Shown piece after piece: positions 1-7,910 of a stretch of DNA of 64,000 nucleotides; position 1 is the stretch's first letter; each line of letters starts with the position of its first letter. The position numbers and the translations under genes were made by a program. Source of the stretch: Salinibacterium sp. (GTDB taxonomy: Bacteria > Actinomycetota > Actinomycetes > Actinomycetales > Microbacteriaceae); assembly GCA_025351795.1 (NCBI GenBank), contig JANXVG010000005.1:37038-101037 (forward strand). Direction: 5' to 3'. The notes beneath the pieces are model-generated. The model made no database searches, was not told the DNA's origin, and saw only the letters and a list, made by a program, of their open reading frames with translations.

Positions 1-1
1 T

Positions 2-364
2 GCCGTGAGCCACCCCGATTCGATCGCTCAGGCTCGGTTCGCGACGGCGGTCGAAGACGTCGCGGATGTCGGCGTTACTGTCATCAACGGTCTTCTGGTG
101 GAGAAGGTCAGTGCCCTCATTGACCTCGCCGACGAGTTTGGTATCGCCGTGTCATCCCCGCGAGCGCACTCTGAGCGCGCGGGAATCGTCGTTCTCGAGC
201 CGGCACCGGAGCACGTCACGGTGCTCGCAGCATCCCTGCACAACCACGGAGTGACCGTGACAGTCCGTCACGGTGCTGTGCGAGTGAGCCCGCACGTCAC
301 GACGACCGATGAGACATTCGCGATGCTACGCGCGAGCCTGCTCGGGTTCCGCACCGTGGCCTAG
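2..364 (+). CDS. Class V aminotransferase, C-terminal part (partial)
   Basis: The reading frame is open to the left edge, so only about 121 C-terminal residues are present and the apparent GTG at 5 is probably internal. The tail has the layout of the small domain of class V PLP-dependent aminotransferases and kynureninase-like enzymes: a segment RAGIVVLEP, then GVTVTVRHGAVRVSPHVT, then a final helix TDETFAMLRASL before the stop at 362-364. The VRxSPH motif is the clearest family hallmark. The PLP-binding lysine and substrate pocket lie outside the window, so the substrate cannot be given. A short hairpin follows the stop codon at once. Confidence 0.6.
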   Translation, partial: AVSHPDSIAQARFATAVEDVADVGVTVINGLLVEKVSALIDLADEFGIAVSSPRAHSERAGIVVLEPAPEHVTVLAASLHNHGVTVTVRHGAVRVSPHVTTTDETFAMLRASLLGFRTVA

Positions 365-379
365 CCTCAATTAGAGGCT
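363..379 (+). terminator. Short hairpin after the aminotransferase stop codon
   Basis: The arms AGCCTC and GAGGCT form a perfect 6-bp stem around the loop AATTA, starting inside the stop codon. There is no clear T tract, so it is a weak terminator candidate. Confidence 0.3.
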
Positions 380-584
380 TCCTTGACGCTGGCACCAAGC
401 GCGAGCTGGCGCAACTTCCGCGGCGTTAGCGCAAGTTTTTACCTGCTAGACGCAAAGTGGGGGTGTGTCGCGCCGGGCCCGTGCCCATTCGGCGCATAGC
501 GTCGAACTCATCGGGCACTGCGCCTGATCGAGACGGCCACGTAAGTTCGTTTCGCAACCAACACTGGCCGTCGCGCGACTGGAT

Positions 585-603
585 CCGAGTGTTCTGCACT
601 CGG
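585..603 (+). promoter_or_regulatory. Hairpin upstream of the phoH2 start
   Basis: CCGAGTG and CACTCGG form a 7-bp stem around TTCTG. The 3' arm reaches the GGGGATGGA ribosome-binding region just before the GTG at 611, so folding could limit translation. This is seen only as base complementarity. Confidence 0.35.
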
Positions 604-610
604 GGATGGA

Positions 611-1978
611 GTGCACGTGGCCGAGCTAGTCAACCCCAAGCAGAAGAGAAACCAGCAGTATTCGGCCGAAGCAAAGGGGAGGCAGGCAGAGCGTACGTAT
701 GTGCTCGACACGTCCGTTCTCTTGTCAGATCCGAGAGCGATCTTCCGGTTCGCCGAACACGCGGTGGTCTTGCCGGTCGTCGTAATCTCCGAACTGGAGT
801 CGAAACGCAACGACCCGGAGATCGGCTACTTCGCACGCCAGGCCCTGCGCAATCTTGATGAACTTCGGGTGCTTCACGAGCGACTCGACTTTCCGATCGC
901 CGTGGGTGACGGTGGGGGTTCCCTCCGGGTTGAGCTCAACCATTCGAACATGTCTGTACTGCCATCGGGGCTTCAACTTGGCGACAATGACTCGCGCATC
1001 CTCGCCGTCGCACTCAATCTTGCGAACGACGGGCTGGATGTCGTCGTCGTCTCGAAAGATCTCCCACTACGCGTCAAGGCTGCGTCGATCGGTCTTCCTG
1101 CCGAGGAGTACCGCGCCGAGCTCGCGGTCGACTCCGGCTGGACGGGGCAGGCAGACATTGACCTCGGCTCCGAGCAGATGGCGAAGCTCTACGACGACGA
1201 GAAGCTGAGTTCTCGACTCGTTCAGGACCTGCCCGTTAATACCGGTCTGATCATTCACTCGGATCGGGGATCGGCTCTCGGGCGAGTTACCGGTCGCGGC
1301 GAGCTGCGACTCGTGCGTGGCGACCGTGACATCTTCGGTCTGCACGGCCGCAGCGCCGAACAGCGCCTTGCGATCGACATGCTGCTCGACCCGGAGATCG
1401 GTATCGTCTCCCTCGGCGGACGGGCCGGAACGGGCAAGAGCGCGCTGGCTCTGTGTGCCGGCCTCGAGGCCGTGCTGGAGAAGCAGCAACACCGTAAGAT
1501 CATGGTCTTCCGCCCGCTCTACGCGGTCGGTGGTCAGGAGCTTGGCTTCCTACCGGGGGATGCAGCAGAGAAGATGAACCCGTGGGCGCAGGCCGTGTTC
1601 GACACCCTGGGCTCGGTCGTCTCGCAGAACGTGCTGGATGAGGTCATCGAACGCGGGATGCTCGAAGTGTTGCCGCTCACTCACATCCGCGGCCGTTCGC
1701 TCCACGATGCTTTCGTCATTGTCGACGAGGCACAGTCGCTCGAGCGAAACGTGCTTCTGACGGTGCTGAGCCGCATCGGCCAGAACTCCCGCGTCGTGCT
1801 TACCCATGATGTCGCCCAGCGTGACAACCTGCGGGTAGGCCGTCACGACGGGGTCGCCTCGGTGATCGAGACGCTCAAGGGCCACGCGCTCTTCGCCCAC
1901 ATCACCCTGACGCGGTCGGAGCGATCGGCGATCGCAGCGCTCGTGACCGAGATGTTGGAGTCGAATGAAATCACCTAA
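611..1978 (+). CDS. phoH2: PhoH2: PIN-domain ribonuclease fused to PhoH ATPase
   Basis: A 455-residue protein with the two-domain PhoH2 layout. The N-terminal PIN domain begins at [12 protein letters not shown] (catalytic-type Asp33) and continues with [24 protein letters not shown] acidic positions. The C-terminal PhoH P-loop ATPase has Walker [11 protein letters not shown] near residues 269-277 and Walker [10 protein letters not shown] near 368-376. In mycobacteria this fusion is a sequence-specific RNA helicase/ribonuclease and the toxin half of a PhoAT-PhoH2 pair. No antitoxin ORF is visible in the 246 bp upstream, so a toxin-antitoxin role is not supported here. The GTG at 611 was chosen because GGGGATGGA lies just before it. 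Confidence 0.9.
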   Translation: MHVAELVNPKQKRNQQYSAEAKGRQAERTYVLDTSVLLSDPRAIFRFAEHAVVLPVVVISELESKRNDPEIGYFARQALRNLDELRVLHERLDFPIAVGDGGGSLRVELNHSNMSVLPSGLQLGDNDSRILAVALNLANDGLDVVVVSKDLPLRVKAASIGLPAEEYRAELAVDSGWTGQADIDLGSEQMAKLYDDEKLSSRLVQDLPVNTGLIIHSDRGSALGRVTGRGELRLVRGDRDIFGLHGRSAEQRLAIDMLLDPEIGIVSLGGRAGTGKSALALCAGLEAVLEKQQHRKIMVFRPLYAVGGQELGFLPGDAAEKMNPWAQAVFDTLGSVVSQNVLDEVIERGMLEVLPLTHIRGRSLHDAFVIVDEAQSLERNVLLTVLSRIGQNSRVVLTHDVAQRDNLRVGRHDGVASVIETLKGHALFAHITLTRSERSAIAALVTEMLESNEIT

Positions 1979-2069
1979 CCAGACCGTTTAGTGCGCGGCG
2001 GACTGGCTGATGGACGACAATCACTGGTCGACGGTCGGTGAGTCATTCTCACTGGGTGCTCGCGCGACG

Positions 2070-2075
2070 TAAGGT
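2070..2075 (+). promoter_or_regulatory. -10 box TAAGGT, leaderless start at 2082
   Basis: TAAGGT is followed by exactly six bases (CATTGC) and then GTG. This spacing recurs at many genes in the window and predicts a leaderless mRNA. Confidence 0.5.
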
Positions 2076-2081
2076 CATTGC

Positions 2082-2846
2082 GTGAGCATTGTATTTATGG
2101 CGCTCGCGGTCACTTTGGGAATGGTGTTTCTCTGGGGACTGCTTGCCCCTCGTAGCCAGTGGACGATGCTGAGTAGTTGGCGCGTGGCCGACCCGCTCGA
2201 GTTCGAGCCCGGGTCGGTCGCCTACGGCATCCGCCGACTGTTCTTCGGGCTCGGCCTCGCCAGCATGGCGGCGATCGCGATTGGATCGGGTGTCGACTAC
2301 GTTGCCCATCTGCCGCCGCCACCAACGCCTCACACCTCTCTCGAAAAGATGTGGGGTTTGCCCGATCCCTACCTTGTTGATCGCGTCGTCTCACCGCTCA
2401 CGTCGCCTCCCGCCGACATGGTCGACCAGCCGATCCTTGACTATCAGTCGTGGGATGCTGACCAAACTCCCTCCTATCTGCGAACCATGACGCCGTTCAC
2501 CCGCGTCGCAACGCCAGTGATCAATGGCTACATTGGTCACCCACCAGACCGAGGACTGACCGGCGCAGACACGGCAGACCTGGTTGTGCACGTTCGGGGC
2601 AATGTGCTGTGTGTTCCGCGGGCTGCGGTCGTAACCGAGACGGCCAACACGGTGAAGGTTGGTATCTACTACGCACTTCCGGTGCCGACCGACGGCTCCG
2701 CCATCGACAGCGCAACGACGTGTGCGCGCAGCCAGACGGCTACCGTGTCACTGCTCATCCCTATCGGGCTTCAGGCGCCGGTCGGAAAGCGTACCGTTCA
2801 GTCGCTTGACGGTACGCCACTAGTGGCCGTGCGGCTCGTGCGATAG
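2082..2846 (+). CDS. Two-helix membrane protein with extracytoplasmic domain (DUF6199-like N-terminus)
   Basis: A 254-residue protein of unknown function. Residues 1-23 form one transmembrane helix and residues about 49-72 a second. The short loop between them, APRSQWTMLSSWRVADPLEFEPGS, resembles the DUF6199 family. The remaining 180 residues look exported, with two cysteines (in VLCVPRA and TTCARS) that could form a disulfide. The GTG start is supported by a TAAGGT box six bases upstream and the lack of a Shine-Dalgarno. It lies between phoH2 and the prepilin peptidase, each with its own promoter-like box, so no operon is implied. Confidence 0.6.
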   Translation: MSIVFMALAVTLGMVFLWGLLAPRSQWTMLSSWRVADPLEFEPGSVAYGIRRLFFGLGLASMAAIAIGSGVDYVAHLPPPPTPHTSLEKMWGLPDPYLVDRVVSPLTSPPADMVDQPILDYQSWDADQTPSYLRTMTPFTRVATPVINGYIGHPPDRGLTGADTADLVVHVRGNVLCVPRAAVVTETANTVKVGIYYALPVPTDGSAIDSATTCARSQTATVSLLIPIGLQAPVGKRTVQSLDGTPLVAVRLVR

Positions 2847-2886
2847 AGCTTGTGGACGGAAGCAGCGGATGCCGTGCCGGTTTCGT

Positions 2887-2892
2887 TAGCCT
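2887..2892 (+). promoter_or_regulatory. -10 box TAGCCT, leaderless start at 2899
   Basis: TAGCCT, six bases, then ATG. It matches the leaderless pattern seen at ispH, gltA and dapE. Confidence 0.5.
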
Positions 2893-2898
2893 CGCATC

Positions 2899-3528
2899 AT
2901 GCCACCCGTGTGTAAGCCTCGGCTCCCCGCCTCAGCCGCCGAGCCGAGCCGAGCCGAGAGTTCGGCCCCTGTCGCACACTCTCTGGCCGCCTTCGTTCCC
3001 GTGCAGTGCGGGTGGGCGCGGCGTCAGCAGTGGGCGCAAGTAGTGCTCGCCATCGGGCTGGCGGCGTTCGCGGTATCGGCAATCGGCCTCGGGCCGGCAG
3101 GCGTGCCATTCGTCGCCATTGCGGCGCTCACACCTGCGCTCGTGGTGACGGACCTGCGCGAACACCGCATCCCCAATCGGCTGGTTCTGGTGGCTCTCGC
3201 TGCGGCGATCATCGGGGTCATCGGCGAGTGGCTGGTCGGGGCAGACGTTACCGTCGCAAGCGTTTCTGGCGCGGCGTGTTTCGCGTTCTACCTCGTGCTC
3301 GCGATTGCCGGCGGCATGGGCATGGGCGATGTGAAACTTGCCGGAGTACTCGGCCTGGCAGCGGGACTCGCGGGCCCCACCGAGGCCATCCTGTCTCCCG
3401 CGCTCGCGTTCGGCGTCGGTGGCCTGGTAGCTGTTGGCTTGCTCGCGATCAGGAGTTGCGGGCGGCGGGTGCCGTTCGGGCCATTCATGCTCGGCGGGTT
3501 CTGGCTGGCTGTTGCCGTAGCCTATTGA
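2899..3528 (+). CDS. Prepilin peptidase (A24 family), single-domain
   Basis: A 209-residue polytopic membrane protein with both A24 aspartyl-protease signatures: Asp85 in VVTDLREHRIPNRL and Asp144 in GGMGMGDVKLAG, with the conserved PFGPFMLGGFW late in the chain. The N-methyltransferase domain of full-length PilD is absent, as in the short actinobacterial TadV/CpaA-like type. The first 40 residues are unusually charged and proline-rich; the ATG is nevertheless six bases after a TAGCCT box. No pilin, ATPase or tad genes lie nearby. Its last 7 bp overlap, tail to tail, the end of the rhodopsin gene. Confidence 0.85.
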   Translation: MPPVCKPRLPASAAEPSRAESSAPVAHSLAAFVPVQCGWARRQQWAQVVLAIGLAAFAVSAIGLGPAGVPFVAIAALTPALVVTDLREHRIPNRLVLVALAAAIIGVIGEWLVGADVTVASVSGAACFAFYLVLAIAGGMGMGDVKLAGVLGLAAGLAGPTEAILSPALAFGVGGLVAVGLLAIRSCGRRVPFGPFMLGGFWLAVAVAY

Positions 3529-4475
3529 TCGTCCTCTGAAGGAGTCACATCGCTCGACACAGCGAAGTTGTCGGTGGGTCGGGCGCGACGTCCGTGGATG
3601 GCCGCACCGTCCGCAAGATAGACCTCGGGGGGTACCCCGGCGTCAGAGAGCTTCTCCGAGGAAACCCAAATCGACTCCGGGTGCACATCGTCGCCCGCCC
3701 GCACATCTTCCGCGGTGCGCAGTTTCGCGACCCGGTGGATGAGCCCACCGAATCCGATCTTGACGACGATGTCGGCCGCGCTGTATGAGACCAACATCGT
3801 TGTTGTCCAAGCTCCCCCGAAAGCAAAAACCTGGATCGAGTAGACGATCGGGTAGATCAACCACCCGCCGAAAAGCACAATCGTGGCGGCACTGAGCAGC
3901 CCAGCCGCGGCGGGCGTGAGTTGTGGCAATGAATTTCGAACAGCGCCGACGAGCACGATGATCGTCACCGCGTAGAACCCCACACTGATCGCGCCCCAGA
4001 GCAGCAGCTGGCTCACCGTCCGCCCGTCGCCGATCACAACTCCACCGAGGTACCCGGTGAAGATCATCAGGAATGCTGACCCCATGGCCATCGCGCGCGT
4101 TCTGCGCGCTACGGCCCCACTGATCGCACAGACAGCAATGAGCTCCACGACAAGAAGCGGAACGGTAATCGACCAGTCCGCATACCGCAGAGCAAAGGCA
4201 AAAATTGCGTGCGAGTTGGGCGTATAGGTGTCACCGGTCGGTAACCAGCCGAGCTGGAATTGAAGGTTGATGACGAGATACGACAGGAAAGCGACCCCAG
4301 ACAGACACAGCCGGGCCACGGTCGCCATGCGGTAGCGCGAGCCGACTTCTCCGCGCGTTATCCAGGCGCGCATAAACCCGGCAAACATCGCCAGTGCGGC
4401 GATGGCGAGAAAATATGAGGCGAGCATATATTCGGGCTGAGTGAGTTCGGCTTGCCACGGTGCGCCAGGAATCAT
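3522..4475 (-). CDS. Type-1 microbial rhodopsin, cryorhodopsin-like
   Basis: A 317-residue seven-helix retinal protein. Helix C reads RYADWSITVPLLVVEL, giving Arg97, counterion Asp100, Thr104 and Glu111 (a DTE motif as in proton pumps). Helix G reads SAADIVVKIGFG, with Asp235 and retinal Schiff-base Lys239. Helix F has GWLIYPIVY, matching the retinal-pocket Trp and Tyr. Leu108 sits at the colour-tuning site, predicting green absorption. Aligning helix B with bacteriorhodopsin puts Arg55 at the Thr46 position, next to the cytoplasmic carboxylate. A buried Arg there is the hallmark I recall for cryorhodopsins of cold-living Microbacteriaceae. The helix-B His of proteorhodopsin and actinorhodopsin is replaced by Ser. 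A 65-residue acidic C-terminal tail follows helix G. It is translationally coupled (ATGA) to the small gene upstream. Confidence 0.93.
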   Translation of the reverse strand: MIPGAPWQAELTQPEYMLASYFLAIAALAMFAGFMRAWITRGEVGSRYRMATVARLCLSGVAFLSYLVINLQFQLGWLPTGDTYTPNSHAIFAFALRYADWSITVPLLVVELIAVCAISGAVARRTRAMAMGSAFLMIFTGYLGGVVIGDGRTVSQLLLWGAISVGFYAVTIIVLVGAVRNSLPQLTPAAAGLLSAATIVLFGGWLIYPIVYSIQVFAFGGAWTTTMLVSYSAADIVVKIGFGGLIHRVAKLRTAEDVRAGDDVHPESIWVSSEKLSDAGVPPEVYLADGAAIHGRRARPTDNFAVSSDVTPSEDDQ

Positions 4476-4813
4476 CGACGTACCCTTCCGCTCTCGGTGA
4501 CCGGTGGACCGGATGTGCCTGGCTCCGACGCAAAGAACAGGCCGGATCCGCTATTGGCAAGTTGCATCAGTGCGTCGATCCATTCGCGATTGATCGAGGG
4601 CACGCGACTACCAAAGTACCGGAAGTAGAGCGGAATTGCGGGGTACAGCCAGATGCTGCTGCGACCGCTGCCGGCATCCGGAGCGTTCGTCCACGAGAAC
4701 ACGAACCCCTCGTGTCTGCGCAATTTGGCCGTGATGACGATCTGCAGATGCATAAGCGCCCGGTCATCGAAATTAACTTCGGTTCCCGGACTTCCGTAGA
4801 GCAAAGTCCCCAT
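4472..4813 (-). CDS. DUF7882-family small protein, first gene of the rhodopsin operon
   Basis: A 113-residue soluble protein, MGTLLYGSPGTEVNFDDRAL..., with a conserved core: HLQIVITAKLRRHEGFVFSW, SSIWLYPAIPLYFRYFGSR and INREWIDALMQLANS. It matches a small family widespread in Microbacteriaceae (I recall DUF7882; older records misname it ATP-dependent DNA ligase, and no ligase motif is present). Function is unknown; alternating hydrophobic stretches suggest mostly beta structure. Its TGA overlaps the rhodopsin ATG, so the two products are probably made together. I recall small beta-rich proteins reported beside cryorhodopsin genes as possible transducers. The start is supported by AAGGG upstream of the ATG. 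Confidence 0.75.
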   Translation of the reverse strand: MGTLLYGSPGTEVNFDDRALMHLQIVITAKLRRHEGFVFSWTNAPDAGSGRSSIWLYPAIPLYFRYFGSRVPSINREWIDALMQLANSGSGLFFASEPGTSGPPVTESGRVRR

Positions 4814-4836
4814 TTAACGACCCTTGATTAGTGATC

Positions 4837-4842
4837 AGAGTA
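4837..4842 (-). promoter_or_regulatory. Candidate -10 box of the rhodopsin operon
   Basis: On the minus strand TACTCT lies 23 bp before the ATG at 4813, with AAGGG between them as ribosome-binding site. No good -35 is visible. Confidence 0.35.
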
Positions 4843-4959
4843 CTGCGCCGGGGCCAAGCTAGCACCTACCGGTTTGGAACGGCCCCCGTCAGTGCGCAGC
4901 AGCCCAGAGTGATCTCCGATCAGACGGGGGGCGTACCGGTGTGCCCACGGGTGGGCGGA

Positions 4960-6357
4960 TCAGCCCGGGTGCGTCATCGAGAGCACATCGAGCGATGTGT
5001 CGAGTTGCTCGAGCGTGAGCTCGCCTCGCTCGACGAAACCAAGATCAATCACCGAATCTCGCACGGTCAGTCCCGTCGCCACAGAATGCTTGGCGATCTT
5101 GGCGGCCGCCTCATAGCCAATGAACTTGTTGAGGGGCGTGACGATTGCCGGCGATGATTCGGCGAGCGCGAGAGCGCGCTTCTCGTTGGCCTGCAGCCCA
5201 TCGACGGTCTTATCGGCGAGCACGATAGAAGAATTCGTGAGCAGCCGGATCGACTCGAGCAGTGCCGTGCCCATAACGGGAATTGCCACGTTGAGCTCGA
5301 AGTTACCAGATGCCCCCGCCCAGGCAATCGTCGCATCGTTACCGATAACCCGGGCGCAGACCATGAGCACGGCCTCGGGGATCACCGGATTGATCTTGCC
5401 GGGCATAATCGATGAGCCCGGCTGAAGGTCGGGGATGTGCAGTTCGGCTAGTCCGGTGTTGGGGCCCGAACCCATCCAGCGCAAGTCATTACAGATCTTG
5501 GTGAGCGACACCGCAAGGACCCGAAGGGCACCAGATGCCTCGACGAGTCCATCGCGCGCCCCCTGCGCCTCGAAGTGGTCGTGTGCCTCGGTGATGGGCA
5601 ATTTCGTGTCTGCCGCAAGCTCCGCGATGACCTGCTGCGGAAATCCGGCCGGAGTATTGATGCCCGTGCCGACGGCTGTGCCGCCGAGGGGAACCTCAGC
5701 AACGCGCACAATCGTCGCGTGCACGCGGTCGATGCCGAGGCGCACCTGCCGCGCGTAGCCGCCGAACTCCTGGCCGAGGGTGACCGGGGTGGCATCCATG
5801 AGATGGGTGCGACCAGACTTCACTACGCCCGCCCACCGGTCGGCCTTCGATTCGAGCGAAACGGCAAGGTGATCGAGCGCTGGAATGAGGTCACGCAGCA
5901 GCGCGCTCGTTACGGCGACATGCACAGAAGTCGGGAAAACATCATTCGACGACTGCGACATGTTCACGTGATCGTTGGCATGCACGGGCGAGCCGAGAGC
6001 GGCGGTGGCGAGCGTCGCGAGCACCTCGTTCATGTTCATGTTTGACGACGTGCCGCTGCCAGTCTGGTAGGTGTCGACCGGAAACTGGTCGTGGTGTGCA
6101 CCGGCGATGAGTTGGTCTGCTGCGCCGACCACTGCAGCCGCGATCTTTTCATCGAGAATTCCGAGCCGGCCATTCACGATCGCGGCTGCACGCTTGATGC
6201 GGGCTAGCGCGATGATCTGAGCGGGCTCGATGCCCATGCCGGAGATGGGAAAGTTCTCGACCGCGCGCTGCGTCTGTGCGCTGTAGAGCGCCGACTTCGG
6301 CACGCGTACCTCGCCCATCGTGTCGTGCTCGATACGGTACTCAATCGGGGTGCTCAC
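4960..6357 (-). CDS. fumC: Class II fumarate hydratase
   Basis: A 465-residue cytoplasmic TCA-cycle enzyme that interconverts fumarate and malate. It carries the superfamily signature [15 protein letters not shown] and the substrate loops [25 protein letters not shown] and [11 protein letters not shown]. Length and motif order are those of FumC. The GTG start at 6357 has AAGGA upstream. It is the last gene of a minus-strand series (xseA, xseB, DUF4245, carbonic anhydrase, fumC), 37 bp after the carbonic anhydrase stop. A 146-bp spacer separates it from the rhodopsin operon. Confidence 0.95.
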   Translation of the reverse strand: MSTPIEYRIEHDTMGEVRVPKSALYSAQTQRAVENFPISGMGIEPAQIIALARIKRAAAIVNGRLGILDEKIAAAVVGAADQLIAGAHHDQFPVDTYQTGSGTSSNMNMNEVLATLATAALGSPVHANDHVNMSQSSNDVFPTSVHVAVTSALLRDLIPALDHLAVSLESKADRWAGVVKSGRTHLMDATPVTLGQEFGGYARQVRLGIDRVHATIVRVAEVPLGGTAVGTGINTPAGFPQQVIAELAADTKLPITEAHDHFEAQGARDGLVEASGALRVLAVSLTKICNDLRWMGSGPNTGLAELHIPDLQPGSSIMPGKINPVIPEAVLMVCARVIGNDATIAWAGASGNFELNVAIPVMGTALLESIRLLTNSSIVLADKTVDGLQANEKRALALAESSPAIVTPLNKFIGYEAAAKIAKHSVATGLTVRDSVIDLGFVERGELTLEQLDTSLDVLSMTHPG

Positions 6358-6394
6358 GGCGCTGGAAATTCCTTACGTGTGTTGGGCAATTTGG

Positions 6395-7036
6395 TTAGAC
6401 AGAGCCGACAATAACGTCGGGAACGGCGCGACCTTCGAGCAAGCGGTAGTTCGCGCCGACCACAGCCAGCGTACCGGCGGCGATCGCATCACTGATGAGC
6501 TCGGATGAATCGAGCAGTTCGGCAATCGTGTCGCGCAAGTGCTCTCGCCCCACGTCGTGGGAGTCGATGAGGGCGGGGTCGATGGGCCCCACACCCGGCC
6601 CGCTCACGCGCCGCACCGCTGGAATGATCTTCGTGATGAGCTTCGTAATGTGCGGTGGCAGTGGCGTCGCATTGGCCGACTCGGCGTCGATGGCCGCAAG
6701 TACTGCACCGCACTCGTCATGCCCGAGCACGACGATGAGGGGAACATGCAGAATTCCGACCGCGTATTCCAGTGACCCGATCACCGAATCCGAGATAATC
6801 TGGCCGGCGTTGCGCACGACAAACAGGTCGCCGATGCCCTTATCGAAGATGATCTCCGCAGCGAGCCGTGAGTCGCTGCAGCCGAACAATGCGGCGTGTG
6901 GTGACTGGGCAAGCGCGACGGCCTCACGACGCTCGACATCTTGGCGCGGGTGCTGCGGCTCACCAGCGACAAATCGCTCGTTGCCGCGCAGCATCTGCGA
7001 CCAGGCCTCAGCCGGGGTGCGCTTCGGATCGGTCAT
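6395..7036 (-). CDS. Beta-class carbonic anhydrase
   Basis: A 213-residue enzyme catalysing CO2/bicarbonate interconversion. The zinc ligands are visible: Cys53 in FGCSDSR, and His106 and Cys109 in LGHDECGAV. Asp55 and Arg57 form the catalytic dyad. FVVRNAGQ and SLEYAV are also typical. It starts in an ATGA overlap with the DUF4245 gene upstream and is followed by fumC, so it is co-transcribed with metabolic and DNA-repair genes. It may supply bicarbonate for carboxylations, which is inference. Confidence 0.93.
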   Translation of the reverse strand: MTDPKRTPAEAWSQMLRGNERFVAGEPQHPRQDVERREAVALAQSPHAALFGCSDSRLAAEIIFDKGIGDLFVVRNAGQIISDSVIGSLEYAVGILHVPLIVVLGHDECGAVLAAIDAESANATPLPPHITKLITKIIPAVRRVSGPGVGPIDPALIDSHDVGREHLRDTIAELLDSSELISDAIAAGTLAVVGANYRLLEGRAVPDVIVGSV

Positions 7037-7680
7037 GGAGTTCCGTTCTTCATGGCAAGCACATCTGAGGCGATAGCCGAAGCGAGGGCCTCAAATTCAG
7101 AGTCTTTCGCTGTGCCGTAGAGCACGAACGTCGTTGTGCCCGCGGTCGTGGCAAGTGCGTACGCAAGGTTGCCCGGTGCGTTGTGCGAGCGCTCGTCGAA
7201 CACCGCCCACCTCACCCCGTCAATGGTTGCCGTGCCCGACTGTGCGCTGCCATTCAGCAGGTTCGACTGCCAGGTGGGGTTTGCGGCAATGCCCTGGTTC
7301 AGTGCGATGAACTGCTGTTTAGGGGTAATGAAGCCGATATACCACGTGGTGATTCCGCTGACTTTGTTGACGCGAGCGTCGTTCGACGACCAGGTGGCTG
7401 GCAGGTGTGGCACGGTGAGTGCGACGTCTGTCTCGCTTTGTGCTTGGGATGCGACGCTCGCAAAGTCGACAGCAGCACGTGGGGGCTGGGTGGGCCGAAC
7501 AACAACAATGACGATCAGGAGCACGACGGCGAGGCAGGCCAGGATCGCGCCGATCAGGTTGACGAAGGTTTGATTTGCCCGGTGAGCACGAGAGTTTTCG
7601 GTGCGCCGGGATGCCGTCTCCTCGGGTGTCTCGGGTCGGCCGAGTTCGGCGACGATCGCGGGTTCTTTGCGCCCAGCCAC
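7033..7680 (-). CDS. DUF4245 membrane-anchored protein
   Basis: A 215-residue actinobacterial protein of unknown function. A charged cytoplasmic N-terminus of about 40 residues precedes one transmembrane helix (FVNLIGAILACLAVVLLIVIVVV) and an extracytoplasmic domain of about 150 residues with VPHLPATWSSNDARV and TWYIGFITP, typical of DUF4245. I place the start at GTG 7680, two bases after the xseB stop, rather than at an upstream ATG that would overlap xseB by 67 bp. Its TGA overlaps the carbonic anhydrase ATG. Confidence 0.75.
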   Translation of the reverse strand: MAGRKEPAIVAELGRPETPEETASRRTENSRAHRANQTFVNLIGAILACLAVVLLIVIVVVRPTQPPRAAVDFASVASQAQSETDVALTVPHLPATWSSNDARVNKVSGITTWYIGFITPKQQFIALNQGIAANPTWQSNLLNGSAQSGTATIDGVRWAVFDERSHNAPGNLAYALATTAGTTTFVLYGTAKDSEFEALASAIASDVLAMKNGTP

Positions 7681-7682
7681 GA

Positions 7683-7907
7683 CTACTCCGCGATTGTCGA
7701 GCGAACGGCATCGAGGCGTGCTTTTGCGCCGATGAGCCACTCCTCGCACCGGCTAGCGAGTGCTTCCCCGCGTTCCCACAGTGCGAGCGAATCCTCGAGG
7801 GTTGAGGCACCCTGCTCAAGTTCAGCCACGACTCGAATGAGCTCATCGCGGGCCTCTTCATAGCTGAGGGCGGTCACGTTGTTCTTCGCTTGGCTGGCCA
7901 CAAGCAA
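7683..7907 (-). CDS. xseB: Exodeoxyribonuclease VII small subunit
   Basis: A 74-residue helical protein with the XseB signature [37 protein letters not shown]. It binds XseA to form exonuclease VII, which degrades single-stranded DNA in repair. It begins three bases after the xseA stop. The first codon is TTG at 7907, but GTG at 7901 is equally possible (72 residues). Confidence 0.92.
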   Translation of the reverse strand: MLVASQAKNNVTALSYEEARDELIRVVAELEQGASTLEDSLALWERGEALASRCEEWLIGAKARLDAVRSTIAE

Positions 7908-7910
7908 ATT

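Noticed and set aside
3522..4475. Actinorhodopsin-type proton pump
   Set aside because: The DTE motif fits, but the helix-B His is absent, an Arg occupies the cytoplasmic pocket, and the long C-terminal tail is not typical.
4472..4813. ATP-dependent DNA ligase, as older annotations name this family
   Set aside because: The protein is 113 residues long and has no KxDG nucleotidyl-transfer motif or any other ligase motif.
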